A stretch of 62,918 bases of DNA from Streptacidiphilus neutrinimicus (GTDB lineage: Bacteria > Actinomycetota > Actinomycetes > Streptomycetales > Streptomycetaceae). Of this stretch, positions 24,244-32,404 are shown one piece after another. Location: assembly GCF_000787815.1 (NCBI RefSeq), contig NZ_BBPO01000021.1, forward strand, positions 51,923 through 114,840, read 5' to 3'. Each line of letters starts with the position of its first letter. Position 1 is the first letter of the stretch. The notes beneath the pieces were generated by a model, which was not told where the DNA came from, searched no databases, and saw only the letters and a program-made list of their open reading frames with translations. The translations under genes were made by a program, and so were the position numbers.

Positions 24244-25518
24244 ATGACCGCAAGCACCATCGACAGCAGCACGGGGCAGGGGACCGGAGCACCCGCGCCG
24301 CAGCCGACCGCCCTGCCTCCGCTGCGTCGCAACTGGCGCTTCCAGCTGCTCTGGCTCGGCTCCGCCTCCGCCCTCACCGGCATCACCGCCGCCGACGTCG
24401 CCTACCCCCTGGTCGTCCTGGCGCTCACCGGCTCCCCGGCGTGGGCCGGACTGTTCGGCGTGATCCAGGCCGCAGCCACGGTGCTGTGCGGCCTGCCCGC
24501 CGGAGTCCTGCTCGACCGCCGCGACCGCCGCCGCGTGCTGATCGCCGCCGAGACGCTGCGCGTCACGGCCACCGGCTCCGTCGTCCTGGCCGGCCTGGTC
24601 GGCGCACTGACGCTGCCTCACCTCCTGCTGGTCGCCGCCGTGCTCGGCGCGGCACAGCCCCTGGGCGGTGCGGCCCGCATGCTGCTGGTCCGGGCCGTCG
24701 TCGCCCCCGAGCAGCTGTCCGCCGCGCTGACCCAGGACGAACTCCGCGTCAGCCTCGCCGAGCTGGCCGGTCCGCCGCTGGGCGGATTCCTCTACGGCTT
24801 CGGCCGCGCGGTGCCGTTCGTCTTCAGCGCGCTCGGCTTCGCCGTCTCCCTGATCTGCGCCCTGATCGTGCGCCCGCTGCAGCCGACGGCCACCGATCCC
24901 GGCGCGTCGCTGCGCACCGTCTTCGACGGCGTCCGCTCGCTGTGGCAGGCGCCGACCCTGCGGCTGGCGCTGCTGCTGGTCACCGCGCTGAACGCGTGCG
25001 GCGCGCCGCTCAGCCTCGCCGTCATCTACCGCCTCCGCGAGCAGCACACCCCCGCCTGGGCGATCGGTGCGGCGCTCGCCGGCTCGGCGGTCGGCGGCCT
25101 GGCCGGCGCCGCGCTGGTCGGCTTCCTGCACCGGAGGTTCCGCCCCGGCACGCTGCTGATCGGCATCGTCGGTCTGGAGGCCCCGGTCTTCGCCGCGCTG
25201 GGGTTCGTGGACGGCCCCTGGGCGACGGGGGCGCTGCTGGTCGCGGGCATGCTCGGCATCCCCGCCCTCAGCGTGCTGCTGGACGTTCTGATCTTCCGCC
25301 AGGTCCCGGACGCCCAGCGGGGCCGCACCATCACCGCGACGATGACCGTGGTCGGCCTCGGCATCCCGCTCGGTAGCGGAGCCGTCGGCCTGCTGCTCCA
25401 GTTTCTCGGCGGTGCCGGCTGCATGCTCCTGCTCGCCGCCGTGCTCGCCCTGGCCGCCCTCCGCGCGGCGGCGGTGCCGGAGCTGCGCCGCGCGGTCTGG
25501 CCGTCGTCCGCCGCGTGA
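24244..25518 (+). CDS. MFS transporter (enterobactin/macrolide-exporter-like)
   Basis: A 424-residue protein with about twelve membrane segments. The loop 2-3 motif appears as AGVLLDRRDRRRVL, and the second half repeats the pattern (AALVGFLHRRFRPGTLL). Charge and length fit the MFS exporters often annotated as enterobactin or macrolide efflux proteins. Substrate unknown. GGGAGG precedes the ATG. Divergent from the ArsR-type regulator, which very likely controls it. Confidence 0.9.
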   Translation: MTASTIDSSTGQGTGAPAPQPTALPPLRRNWRFQLLWLGSASALTGITAADVAYPLVVLALTGSPAWAGLFGVIQAAATVLCGLPAGVLLDRRDRRRVLIAAETLRVTATGSVVLAGLVGALTLPHLLLVAAVLGAAQPLGGAARMLLVRAVVAPEQLSAALTQDELRVSLAELAGPPLGGFLYGFGRAVPFVFSALGFAVSLICALIVRPLQPTATDPGASLRTVFDGVRSLWQAPTLRLALLLVTALNACGAPLSLAVIYRLREQHTPAWAIGAALAGSAVGGLAGAALVGFLHRRFRPGTLLIGIVGLEAPVFAALGFVDGPWATGALLVAGMLGIPALSVLLDVLIFRQVPDAQRGRTITATMTVVGLGIPLGSGAVGLLLQFLGGAGCMLLLAAVLALAALRAAAVPELRRAVWPSSAA

Positions 25519-25622
25519 CGGCGGCCTGAGGCTCGACCGAACGCGAGGGCCGGGCGCGGGCTATCGATCGAGGTCCGTGGGTAGTTCACCTGCGACGGAC
25601 GGCTGTCGGAACGGGTGGCTGG

Positions 25623-26480
25623 ATGATCGGCGATCTCTGGGTGCTGGTGACCTTGCTGGAGACCCCGGCCCGGAAGGGTGCCGAGGTCGACGAACCGCGC
25701 CTGCTCGCGCTGACCGAGGCGGACACCGCGGACGCGGACCGCGTGGACGGCCTGATCCCCGTCGACCGGGTCGAATGGGACGCGTGGCGCACCGCCGCCG
25801 CCGACTACCAGGCCGCCGTCGCGGAGGCCGCCCGCCTGCTGGCCCCCGCGGAGCACCGCGCGCAGCGGGCCGCGAGCCGCCTGCTCCCCGGCATCCGCCG
25901 CCGCGCCGGACAGGTGGCCGAGGACACGCTCGAGGCCGCCGTCGCCGAGTACGCCCGCGCCGTACGCGCGGCCACCACGGGCTACTGGCCGATCCACTGC
26001 GAGATCCGCCGCCGCCTCGACTCCCAAGCCGTCGCCCGTCGCTGGGCCGAGATCCGTACCCGCTTCGCCGGACGGGGCGCCGAACCCGTCTGGGGTTGGT
26101 CGCTGCGCGAGCTCGACCACGAGGGCCCCGCCGGGCTGGTGGAGCTGAGGGTGTTCCGCTGGGACGGCGATGCCCCCACGCCCACCGGCCCTGCCGACTT
26201 CGTCTCACCCGACCGCTTCGGCGCCCAGGAGCTCGATCGCGAACTGCTGCGCCTCCGCGCCGAGTGGACGGTCCGCCGCATCGTCTGGGACGAGCCCGCG
26301 CGCCTCCGGGTCGAACGGGAGAACGGCGGCGTCCCGTTCGCGCTGTGGTGGCGCGCGGTGACGGCCCGCGTCGACGCGGCGGAGAAGGTGGTCCCGCCTC
26401 GCTCGGGCGACGCCTCGTTCGCCGCGCCGCCCGCCGAGCCCGGTCGCCGCCGCATCGAGGTCCTGCAACTGCCCGAGTGA
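25623..26480 (+). CDS. hypothetical protein
   Basis: A 285-residue soluble protein that I do not recognise. It has an Ala/Arg-rich helical centre (residues about 55-125) and a C-terminal half with mixed strands (GLVELRVFRWDGD, WTVRRIVWDEPARLRVE). There are no cysteine clusters, membrane segments or nucleotide motifs. Codon use is typical of the neighbours (strong G/C third positions), which supports real coding. The ATG at 25623 has only a weak ribosome site. A perfect 16-bp hairpin begins ten bases after its stop, which supports the 3' boundary. Confidence 0.72.
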   Translation: MIGDLWVLVTLLETPARKGAEVDEPRLLALTEADTADADRVDGLIPVDRVEWDAWRTAAADYQAAVAEAARLLAPAEHRAQRAASRLLPGIRRRAGQVAEDTLEAAVAEYARAVRAATTGYWPIHCEIRRRLDSQAVARRWAEIRTRFAGRGAEPVWGWSLRELDHEGPAGLVELRVFRWDGDAPTPTGPADFVSPDRFGAQELDRELLRLRAEWTVRRIVWDEPARLRVERENGGVPFALWWRAVTARVDAAEKVVPPRSGDASFAAPPAEPGRRRIEVLQLPE

Positions 26481-26489
26481 AGCCATGCG

Positions 26490-26527
26490 GCAGCGCCCGC
26501 CTCCGCTGTGTCGGAGGCGGGCGCTGC
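26490..26527 (+). terminator. perfect 16-bp terminator hairpin
   Basis: Arms GCAGCGCCCGCCTCCG (26490-26505) and CGGAGGCGGGCGCTGC (26512-26527) flank CTGTGT, ten bases after the stop of the hypothetical gene. No T-run. Confidence 0.75.
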
Positions 26528-26535
26528 GCTGCACG

Positions 26536-26633
26536 GCGTCGGTTCGTTGCTGTGCTGCGTCGGTTCGTTGCCGTGGTGCGTCGGTTCGTTGCTGTGGTGC
26601 GTCGGCTCGTTGCTGTGCTGCGTCGGTTCGTTC
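26536..26633. repeat. 21-bp tandem repeat, 4.6 copies
   Basis: Unit GCGTCGGTTCGTTGCTGTGCT with scattered substitutions at 26536, 26557, 26578, 26599 and a partial copy at 26620. It lies just past the stop of the leftward ABC exporter gene (26669-26671). The period is divisible by three, so open frames on both strands translate to seven-residue repeats; I do not think they are genes. Confidence 0.9.
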
Positions 26634-26668
26634 GGCTCGGACAGGCCGTGTGCAGACCTGGACAGGCG

Positions 26669-29600
26669 CTAGCCGACCCTGGCCGTCTGCTCCTCCCCCA
26701 CGAACGCACGCCACAGGCGGGCGTAGGCGCCGTCCGCGGCGAGGAGTTCGGCGTGGGTGCCGTCCTCGACGACGCGGCCGCGGTCCATGACCACCACCCG
26801 GTCGGCGCGGGCCGCCGTGCTGAGGCGGTGGGCGATGACCACCGTGGTGCGACGCTTGCCGCCGTGCCGGGCCAGGCGGTCCGCGGCGCGGTTGACCGCG
26901 GCCTCGGTGGCCAGGTCCAGCGCGGCCGTCGCCTCGTCGAGCAGCAGCAGGTCCGGGTCGACCAGCTCAGCGCGTGCGAGGGCGATCAGCTGTCGCTGAC
27001 CGGCCGACAGGTTCCGGCCGCGCTCGCTGACCCGGTAGAGGTAGCCGCCGTCCAGCCGGGCGATCATCGCGTGCGCGCCGACGGCACGGGCCGCCGCCTC
27101 GACCTCGGCGTCGCTCGCCTCCGGGCGCCCGTAGGCGATCGCGTCCCGGATCGTCCCCGCGAAGAGGTACGCCTCCTGCGGGACGACGCCGAGGCGGTGC
27201 CGGTACCCGGCCAGGTCCATCTCCCGCACGTCCCGGCCGTCCACGCGGACCGCGCCCCCCGTGACGTCGTAGAACCGGGCCAGCAGCTTGACCAGGGTGG
27301 ACTTGCCCGCGCCCGTCTCGCCGACGAGCGCGACGGTCTGACCGGCCGGGATGCGCAGGTCCACGCCGGTGATCGCCTCAGGCTTGCGCCCCGGCTTCGT
27401 CGCGGACGAGGCCACGATCCCGCTCGACGCGAACGCGGACGCGGCGGTCGTGCCGGACGGGCCGGCGTCGGACAGGTTCGCGTCGGCGCCGAGGGCGTTG
27501 TAGGCGAAGTGCACGCCGTCGAAGTGGATGTCGCCCGTCAGGCGTCCCACGGCCTCCGGCTGTGCCGCCTGCGGCGTGGAGGTCGGGGTGCGCAGCAGTT
27601 CGCGGATCCGGCTGAGGCCGACGGCGGCCTGCTGGTATCCGTCGAAGACCTGCGAGAGCTGCTGCACCGGCGAGAAGAACAGGTCGATGTAGAGCAGGTA
27701 GGCCACCAGCGCGCCGGTCGTCAGCGTTCCCGCGTTGACCCGGTTGGCGCCGACGATCAGCACCAGGGCCGCCGCGACGCTGGAGAGCATCTGCACGAAC
27801 GGGAAGTAGAGCGATATGTACAGCTGCGCCCGAACCCGGGTGCGCCGGTAGTCGTCGCTGCGTTCGGCGAAGCGCGCGCGGTTGCGGTCCTCGCGCAGGA
27901 AGGCCTGCACGATCCGCATCCCCGCGACGTTCTCCTGCAGGTCGGCGTTGACGGTGCTGACCTTCTCCCGGCCGAGCTGGTAGATCTTCGACGACTTGGT
28001 GCGGAAGACCAGGGTGGCCAGGATCAGGACCGGCAGCACGGCGAAGACGTAGAGCGCGAGCCCCGCGTCGAGGACGAGCAGCACCACGAAGATGCCGAAG
28101 AACGTGAGCAGGCTGACCACCGCGGTGACGACGCCCGTCTGCAGGAAGGACGTCAGCGCGTCGACGTCGGTCGTCATGCGCGTCATGATCCGGCCGCCGA
28201 GCTCGCGCTCGTAGTAGTCGAGGCCGAGGCGCTGCAGGTGAGCGAAGATCTTCACCCGCAGCCCGTACAGCACCCGCTCCCCGGTGCGGCCGCTGACCTG
28301 CGTCTCGGCGGTCTGCACCGCCCAGTCCGCGAGGACCACCGCCAGAGCGATCAGCGACACCACGCCGACCGCGGCGGCCGCGCCCTTGCTGACGCCGTCG
28401 TCGATGCCGCGCCGGATCAGGATCGGCAGCACGAGCGAGGCGAGCGCGTCCAGCGTCACCAGGAGCAGGGCCAGCAGCAGCGGTCCTCGGAACGGCGCCA
28501 GCATCCGGCGCACGTTGAAGGAGGGGTCCGGCCTGCGGGCCTCGTCCAGCGGGACCGCCGGAGTCTCGTCGGCCGGCGGCAGCGCCGCGACCTTGGCCAG
28601 CAGCTCGGGCGTCGCGGCCATGGCGCCCATCGCCGCGTGCATGCCGCCGTGGCCGCCCATGTGCCCGCCGCCCGCGCCCGGGCGGTTGGCGGTCACCGGC
28701 GCGTCCGGGTCGGGATCGGGGTGACGCTCCCGGTCCCACAGCTCCGGTGTCACGCCGCCGACACGGACGGCGGCCTCCACCCGGTTGAGCCGCGCCCCGT
28801 TGACCTGCGCGTCGTTGACCTGCGCGTCGTTGAGCTGCGCGTCGTGGAGCTGCGTGTCCTTGAGCCGCGCGTCGTTGAGCTGCAAGGCGTCGAGTCCGGC
28901 GAGGTCGAGCTGCGCTTCGTCCAGCTCGATCGCGGCCGCGGCCTCCAGCAGCACGGCGTCGGCCGGGCGGACGTCGGTCAGCTCGTCGTCGGCCAGCTCG
29001 GCGGCCAGCAGCGAGTCGGTGAGGATCTGCGCCGCCGGATCGGCCTGGCGGATGTCCGCCGCCATGGCGTCCGGGTCGGTCAGCAGCGAGCGGTAGAGCG
29101 GGCAGCGGGCGTCGAGCTCCTCGTGGGTGCCGAGGTCGACCAGACGGCCCTGGTCCAGCACGCCGATGCGGTCGGCCAGCTGCAGCGTCGACCGCCGGTG
29201 CGCGACCAGCAGCGTCGTACGGCCGGCCATCACCGACCGCAGCGCCTCGTGGATCTCCGCCTCCACCTGCGCGTCGACGGCGGAGGTCGCGTCGTCGAGC
29301 AGCAGGATGTGCGGGTCGGCCAGGATCGCCCGGGCGAGGGCGACGCGCTGACGCTGACCGCCGGAGAGCGTCAGCCCCTGCTCGCCGACCACGGTGTCGT
29401 AGCCGTCGGGCAGCTCCCGGATGAAGCCGTCGGCCTGCGCGGCGCGGGCGGCGGCGACCACCTCGTCCTCGGTCGCGTCGGGGCGGCCGTAGGCGATGTT
29501 GGTGCGCACGGACTCGGAGAAGAGGAAGCTGTCCTCCGGCACGATGCCGATGGCGGCACGGAGCGACCGCATCGTGAGGTCCCGCACGTCGTGGCCGTGC

Positions 29601-30907
29601 ACCCGGACCGTGCCGGCGGTCGCGTCGTAGAAGCGCGGCACGAGCATGCCGACCGTGGACTTACCGGAGCCCGAGGCCCCGACGAGGGCCACGGTCTCAC
29701 CTGCGCGCACGCTCAGGTTCAGCCCCCGCAGCACCGGCTCGGACGAGGAGGCGTAGGCGAAGTCGACGTCCTCGAAGGAGACGGCGGGCAGGCTCGACCC
29801 CGCCCCCGCCGGGCCGTCCAGGCCTTCCGCGCGCTCGAGCTGCGTGAGCTCGTCCAGTTCGAGGTCGATCGCGGAGGCGCTCTCGGTGATCACCGGCCGC
29901 TCGTCGATCAGCTGCAGGACGCGCTCCACGCTGGCGCGCGCCTGCTGCCCGACCGTCAGCAGCATGGTGAGCATGCGGACCGGGCCGGTCATCTGGGCGA
30001 CGTAGGTGGAGAAGGCGACGAAGGTACCCAGCGTCACCTCGCCGCGCACGGCCAGCCAGCCGCCGAGGGCCAGCACCGCGACCTGGGCCAGCGCCGGGAT
30101 CGCCTGCATCGCGGGGCTGTAGCGAGCGCTGAGCCGGATGCCGCGCAGGCGCTTGGCGTAGAGGCGGCGACTGGCGGACTCGAGGCGGCCGAGCTCCTGC
30201 TCCTCCTGGCCGAAGCCCTTGACGACGCGGACACCGGAGACCGCACCGTCCACGACGCCGGCCACCCGGCCGGCCTCCTGCTGGGCGGACCAGGTCGCGG
30301 GGAAGAGCCGCTTGCGGCTGAGCGACGCGAACCACCACAGCGCCGGGGCCATCGCCAACGCGATCAGCGTCAGCAGCGGCGACAGGAAGAACATCACCAC
30401 GATGGAGAGCAGGAACATCAGCACGTTGCCGGTCATCATCGGCAGCATGCTGAGCAGCCCGACGATCATCTGCAGGTCCGAGGTGGCGCGGCCGACGACC
30501 TGGCCGGTGTCGAGCCCGTCCTGCTTGACGCCGTCGAGCCGGGTCAGCGAGTCGAACAGGTCCTGGCGCATGTCGTGCTGGACGTCCATGGCCAGACGTC
30601 CGCCCCAGTAGCGGCGGATCATGGTCAACAGGAAGACCGCGACCGCGGCGGCGACCAGCGCGATCGCCCACGGGGCCAGCGCGCTGCGGTGGGTGGTGAT
30701 GACGTCGTCGATGATGTGGCGCGGGATCAGCGGCACGAGGGCGCTGATCGCCATGCCGAGCAGTGAGGCGCCGAACGACAGAAGGACATTGGTGCGGTAG
30801 CGCCAGGCATACCCGCTCAGCCGACGCACCCAACCGGACCGGCGCTCCGCGCCGGAGCCGGTGGAGGGGGCCGAGACTTCCCCCGGAGACTTATGAGCCT
30901 GAGACAT
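26669..30907 (-). CDS. single-chain double ABC exporter (two permease-ATPase halves) with pentapeptide-type linker
   Basis: A 1412-residue fusion of two type I ABC exporter half-transporters. Half 1: six membrane segments (about 40-320), Walker A GASGSGKS, signature [14 protein letters not shown] and Walker B ILLLDDATS. Half 2: membrane region about 775-1060, Walker A GETGAGKS, signature LSAGQRQLIALARA and LLLLDEATA. The degenerate LLDDATS (Asp for Glu) and LSAGQ suggest one consensus and one weaker ATP site, as in heterodimeric exporters. The linker (about 620-770) holds a nine-unit DAQLN-type repeat at 664-708 and a Met/His/Gly-rich stretch (GGGHMGGHGGMHAAMG). Likely multidrug or lipid export. 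Transcription looks leaderless. Confidence 0.93.
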   Translation of the reverse strand: MSQAHKSPGEVSAPSTGSGAERRSGWVRRLSGYAWRYRTNVLLSFGASLLGMAISALVPLIPRHIIDDVITTHRSALAPWAIALVAAAVAVFLLTMIRRYWGGRLAMDVQHDMRQDLFDSLTRLDGVKQDGLDTGQVVGRATSDLQMIVGLLSMLPMMTGNVLMFLLSIVVMFFLSPLLTLIALAMAPALWWFASLSRKRLFPATWSAQQEAGRVAGVVDGAVSGVRVVKGFGQEEQELGRLESASRRLYAKRLRGIRLSARYSPAMQAIPALAQVAVLALGGWLAVRGEVTLGTFVAFSTYVAQMTGPVRMLTMLLTVGQQARASVERVLQLIDERPVITESASAIDLELDELTQLERAEGLDGPAGAGSSLPAVSFEDVDFAYASSSEPVLRGLNLSVRAGETVALVGASGSGKSTVGMLVPRFYDATAGTVRVHGHDVRDLTMRSLRAAIGIVPEDSFLFSESVRTNIAYGRPDATEDEVVAAARAAQADGFIRELPDGYDTVVGEQGLTLSGGQRQRVALARAILADPHILLLDDATSAVDAQVEAEIHEALRSVMAGRTTLLVAHRRSTLQLADRIGVLDQGRLVDLGTHEELDARCPLYRSLLTDPDAMAADIRQADPAAQILTDSLLAAELADDELTDVRPADAVLLEAAAAIELDEAQLDLAGLDALQLNDARLKDTQLHDAQLNDAQVNDAQVNGARLNRVEAAVRVGGVTPELWDRERHPDPDPDAPVTANRPGAGGGHMGGHGGMHAAMGAMAATPELLAKVAALPPADETPAVPLDEARRPDPSFNVRRMLAPFRGPLLLALLLVTLDALASLVLPILIRRGIDDGVSKGAAAAVGVVSLIALAVVLADWAVQTAETQVSGRTGERVLYGLRVKIFAHLQRLGLDYYERELGGRIMTRMTTDVDALTSFLQTGVVTAVVSLLTFFGIFVVLLVLDAGLALYVFAVLPVLILATLVFRTKSSKIYQLGREKVSTVNADLQENVAGMRIVQAFLREDRNRARFAERSDDYRRTRVRAQLYISLYFPFVQMLSSVAAALVLIVGANRVNAGTLTTGALVAYLLYIDLFFSPVQQLSQVFDGYQQAAVGLSRIRELLRTPTSTPQAAQPEAVGRLTGDIHFDGVHFAYNALGADANLSDAGPSGTTAASAFASSGIVASSATKPGRKPEAITGVDLRIPAGQTVALVGETGAGKSTLVKLLARFYDVTGGAVRVDGRDVREMDLAGYRHRLGVVPQEAYLFAGTIRDAIAYGRPEASDAEVEAAARAVGAHAMIARLDGGYLYRVSERGRNLSAGQRQLIALARAELVDPDLLLLDEATAALDLATEAAVNRAADRLARHGGKRRTTVVIAHRLSTAARADRVVVMDRGRVVEDGTHAELLAADGAYARLWRAFVGEEQTARVG
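28784..28918 (-). repeat. 15-bp in-frame repeat encoding pentapeptides in the ABC linker
   Basis: About nine 15-bp units based on GTTGAGCTGCGCGTC (plus strand). Read on the coding strand they give EAQLD, LAGLD, ALQLN, DARLK, DTQLH, DAQLN, DAQVN, DAQVN and GARLN. The A-x-(L/V)-(N/x)-(D/x) spacing is that of pentapeptide-repeat proteins. Confidence 0.85.
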
Positions 30908-30909
30908 AT

Positions 30910-30945
30910 TTAGCGATACTAATCTTCTCGTCGGTCAGCTGTCCA
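30910..30945 (-). promoter_or_regulatory. leaderless promoter and dyad of the ABC exporter gene
   Basis: Reading leftward: -35 TGGACA (30945-30940), 18-bp spacer, -10 TAGTAT (30921-30916), then eight bases to the ATG at 30907. Transcription would begin at or just before the start codon, and no ribosome site exists. TTAGCGATACTAA (30910-30922), a dyad with TTAG/CTAA arms, overlaps the -10 and is a likely repressor site. Confidence 0.55.
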
Positions 30946-30979
30946 TGCCGCTTTAGGGGCTTACCCTCTCCCACTCGTG

Positions 30980-31447
30980 TCACCAGCCACCCCAGCCATA
31001 GACCCGCTCGACCGGGATGCGCACGACGAGCCGCCGATCGGCCACCATGGCCGCCCGGTACTCGTCCCAGTCCGGATGCTCACCGGCGATCCGCCGGTAG
31101 ACGTCGACCAGCTCGTCGACGGTCGCGTCGTCGGCCTCGGCCGCGACGGGGGTGAGCCGCGCCGTCCCCTCGACGACGGCGTAACCGCCGAAGTCGGGAC
31201 GGGTCACGTACAGGCTCACCCGGGCGTCCCGTCGCAGGTTGGCCACCTTCGCGCGGTCCGCCGTCGTGGAGAATCGGATCACTCCCCGGTCGCCCTCACC
31301 GCCCTCACCGCCCTCGGCACCGTCGCCCGGACCGGGCGCGAAGGTGATGCTGACATTGGAGAGCTGCGGCCGGCCGTCCCGCTTGAGGGTGACCACCGCC
31401 CCGGTCTGCGACCGCGCCACCAGATCCAGCAGATCCTTGTTCGCCAT
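30980..31447 (-). CDS. PPOX-class, probably F420-dependent, oxidoreductase
   Basis: A 155-residue split-barrel flavin/F420-binding protein of the pyridoxamine-phosphate-oxidase-like superfamily. Family marks: LLDLVARSQTGAVVTLKRDGRPQLSNV at the start, RVSLYVTRPDFGGYAVVEGTARL in the middle, DEYRAAMVADRRLVVRIPVERVYGWG at the end. The length and the WGW ending fit the F420-dependent actinobacterial group better than PdxH. An acidic Gly/Glu insert (DGAEGGEGGEGD) lies between the first two strands. GGAGG lies eight bases before the ATG. It follows the ABC gene's promoter and may reduce quinone-like or other small substrates. Confidence 0.88.
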   Translation of the reverse strand: MANKDLLDLVARSQTGAVVTLKRDGRPQLSNVSITFAPGPGDGAEGGEGGEGDRGVIRFSTTADRAKVANLRRDARVSLYVTRPDFGGYAVVEGTARLTPVAAEADDATVDELVDVYRRIAGEHPDWDEYRAAMVADRRLVVRIPVERVYGWGGW

Positions 31448-31599
31448 CGTGCGTCCTCCCGTGCGCCTGATGATGCCCTCTGGGCACAGCACCAGACTGC
31501 CGCCGGGTGTTCCCGTCGCGCACCGGCCGACGGTCGCGATCGGAGCTCCGCGATGGTCGTAGGTCCTAGGGCGGAGCCACTGCCCGCCGGCGGCCGCCC

Positions 31600-32316
31600 C
31601 TACCGCCCGGCCTGCTCCGCGGCCGCCGCGCCGAGGGCGCCGAGGGCGAGTCGGTGCAGCAGCGCGGCCATCGCCGCACGCCCGTCCGGGTGACCGGCGA
31701 CGGACGGGCCGGCGGCGGCGCTGTGCGGCGTGGAGTTCAGCAGCCCGAACACGGCGTGGACGGCCGGACGCGCCTCCTCGCCCAGCCCGGGGAACACGTC
31801 GCTGGCGACGCCGACCCACAGCTCGACGTACTGGCGCTGCAGGCTGCGGACCTGGCGGCGCTCCCGGTCCGGCAGGTTGAGCAGCTCCCGGTCGTGCAGG
31901 GTGATCAGTGCGCTCTCGTCCAGGGCGAAGTCGATGTGGCACTGGAGCAGCGACTCCAGCGCCTCGCGCGGATCGGTCGATGCGTCGACCCGCCGCCGCC
32001 CCTGCTCCAGCAGTCGCTCGCTGATGCCGATCAGCAGGTCCGCCAGCATCGCGTCCTTGCCGGCGAAGTGCCGGTACAGGCCCGGCCCGCTGATGCCGAC
32101 GGCCCTGCCGATCTCGTCCACGCCCACGCCGAGGAAGCCCCGCTCGGCGAAGAGACGAGCCGCCTCCCGGCGGATCTGTGCCCGCCTCGGGTTCTCCGGC
32201 ACGCCGCCCGTGGAACCCATGGACGCGGCAGGACCCGAACCGCCACCGGAGGCGCCGGTCGACGTTCCGGCCGACGTCGCGGTCGCCGCGCCGGAGGGAC
32301 TCGAAGGCTTGACCAT
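31600..32316 (-). CDS. TetR-family regulator of the adjacent acyl-CoA operon
   Basis: A 238-residue TetR regulator. The HTH occupies about residues 42-92 (RREAARLFAERGFLGVGVDEIGRAVGISGPGLYRHFAGKDAML). The first 40 residues are Ser/Gly/Ala/Thr-rich and probably disordered; a later start is possible. The C-terminal ligand domain (95-225) is typical of regulators that sense acyl-CoA esters. It is divergent from the carboxyltransferase gene with 88 bp between; the spacer has a CGTTAAC/GTTAACG dyad. The same TetR-next-to-operon layout is known from Streptomyces leucine catabolism clusters. Confidence 0.9.
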   Translation of the reverse strand: MVKPSSPSGAATATSAGTSTGASGGGSGPAASMGSTGGVPENPRRAQIRREAARLFAERGFLGVGVDEIGRAVGISGPGLYRHFAGKDAMLADLLIGISERLLEQGRRRVDASTDPREALESLLQCHIDFALDESALITLHDRELLNLPDRERRQVRSLQRQYVELWVGVASDVFPGLGEEARPAVHAVFGLLNSTPHSAAAGPSVAGHPDGRAAMAALLHRLALGALGAAAAEQAGR

Positions 32317-32346
32317 TGGGCCATCGTAGACAGACCTGTTAGGCGG

Positions 32347-32373
32347 CGTTAACCTGAGGCGTATAAGTTAACG
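32347..32373. promoter_or_regulatory. TetR operator candidate
   Basis: CGTTAAC (32347-32353) and GTTAACG (32367-32373) are perfect inverted arms separated by 13 bases, midway between the divergent TetR and carboxyltransferase genes. Likely target of the TetR protein. Confidence 0.55.
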
Positions 32374-32404
32374 CTCGTTCACAGGAGCAAAGGAGCTCTC
32401 GGCG

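Noticed and set aside
26485-26790. Cys-rich heptad open frame (SVRCCAA-like) over the 21-bp repeat
   Set aside because: The heptads come from a 21-bp repeat that stays in frame; the frame runs into the 3' end of the exporter gene, begins inside a terminator stem and has no ribosome site.
25412-30766. 1784-codon open frame opposite the ABC exporter
   Set aside because: Antisense of a gene with two complete sets of ABC motifs. Its VVELRVVELRV repeats are only the reverse reading of the pentapeptide-coding repeat.
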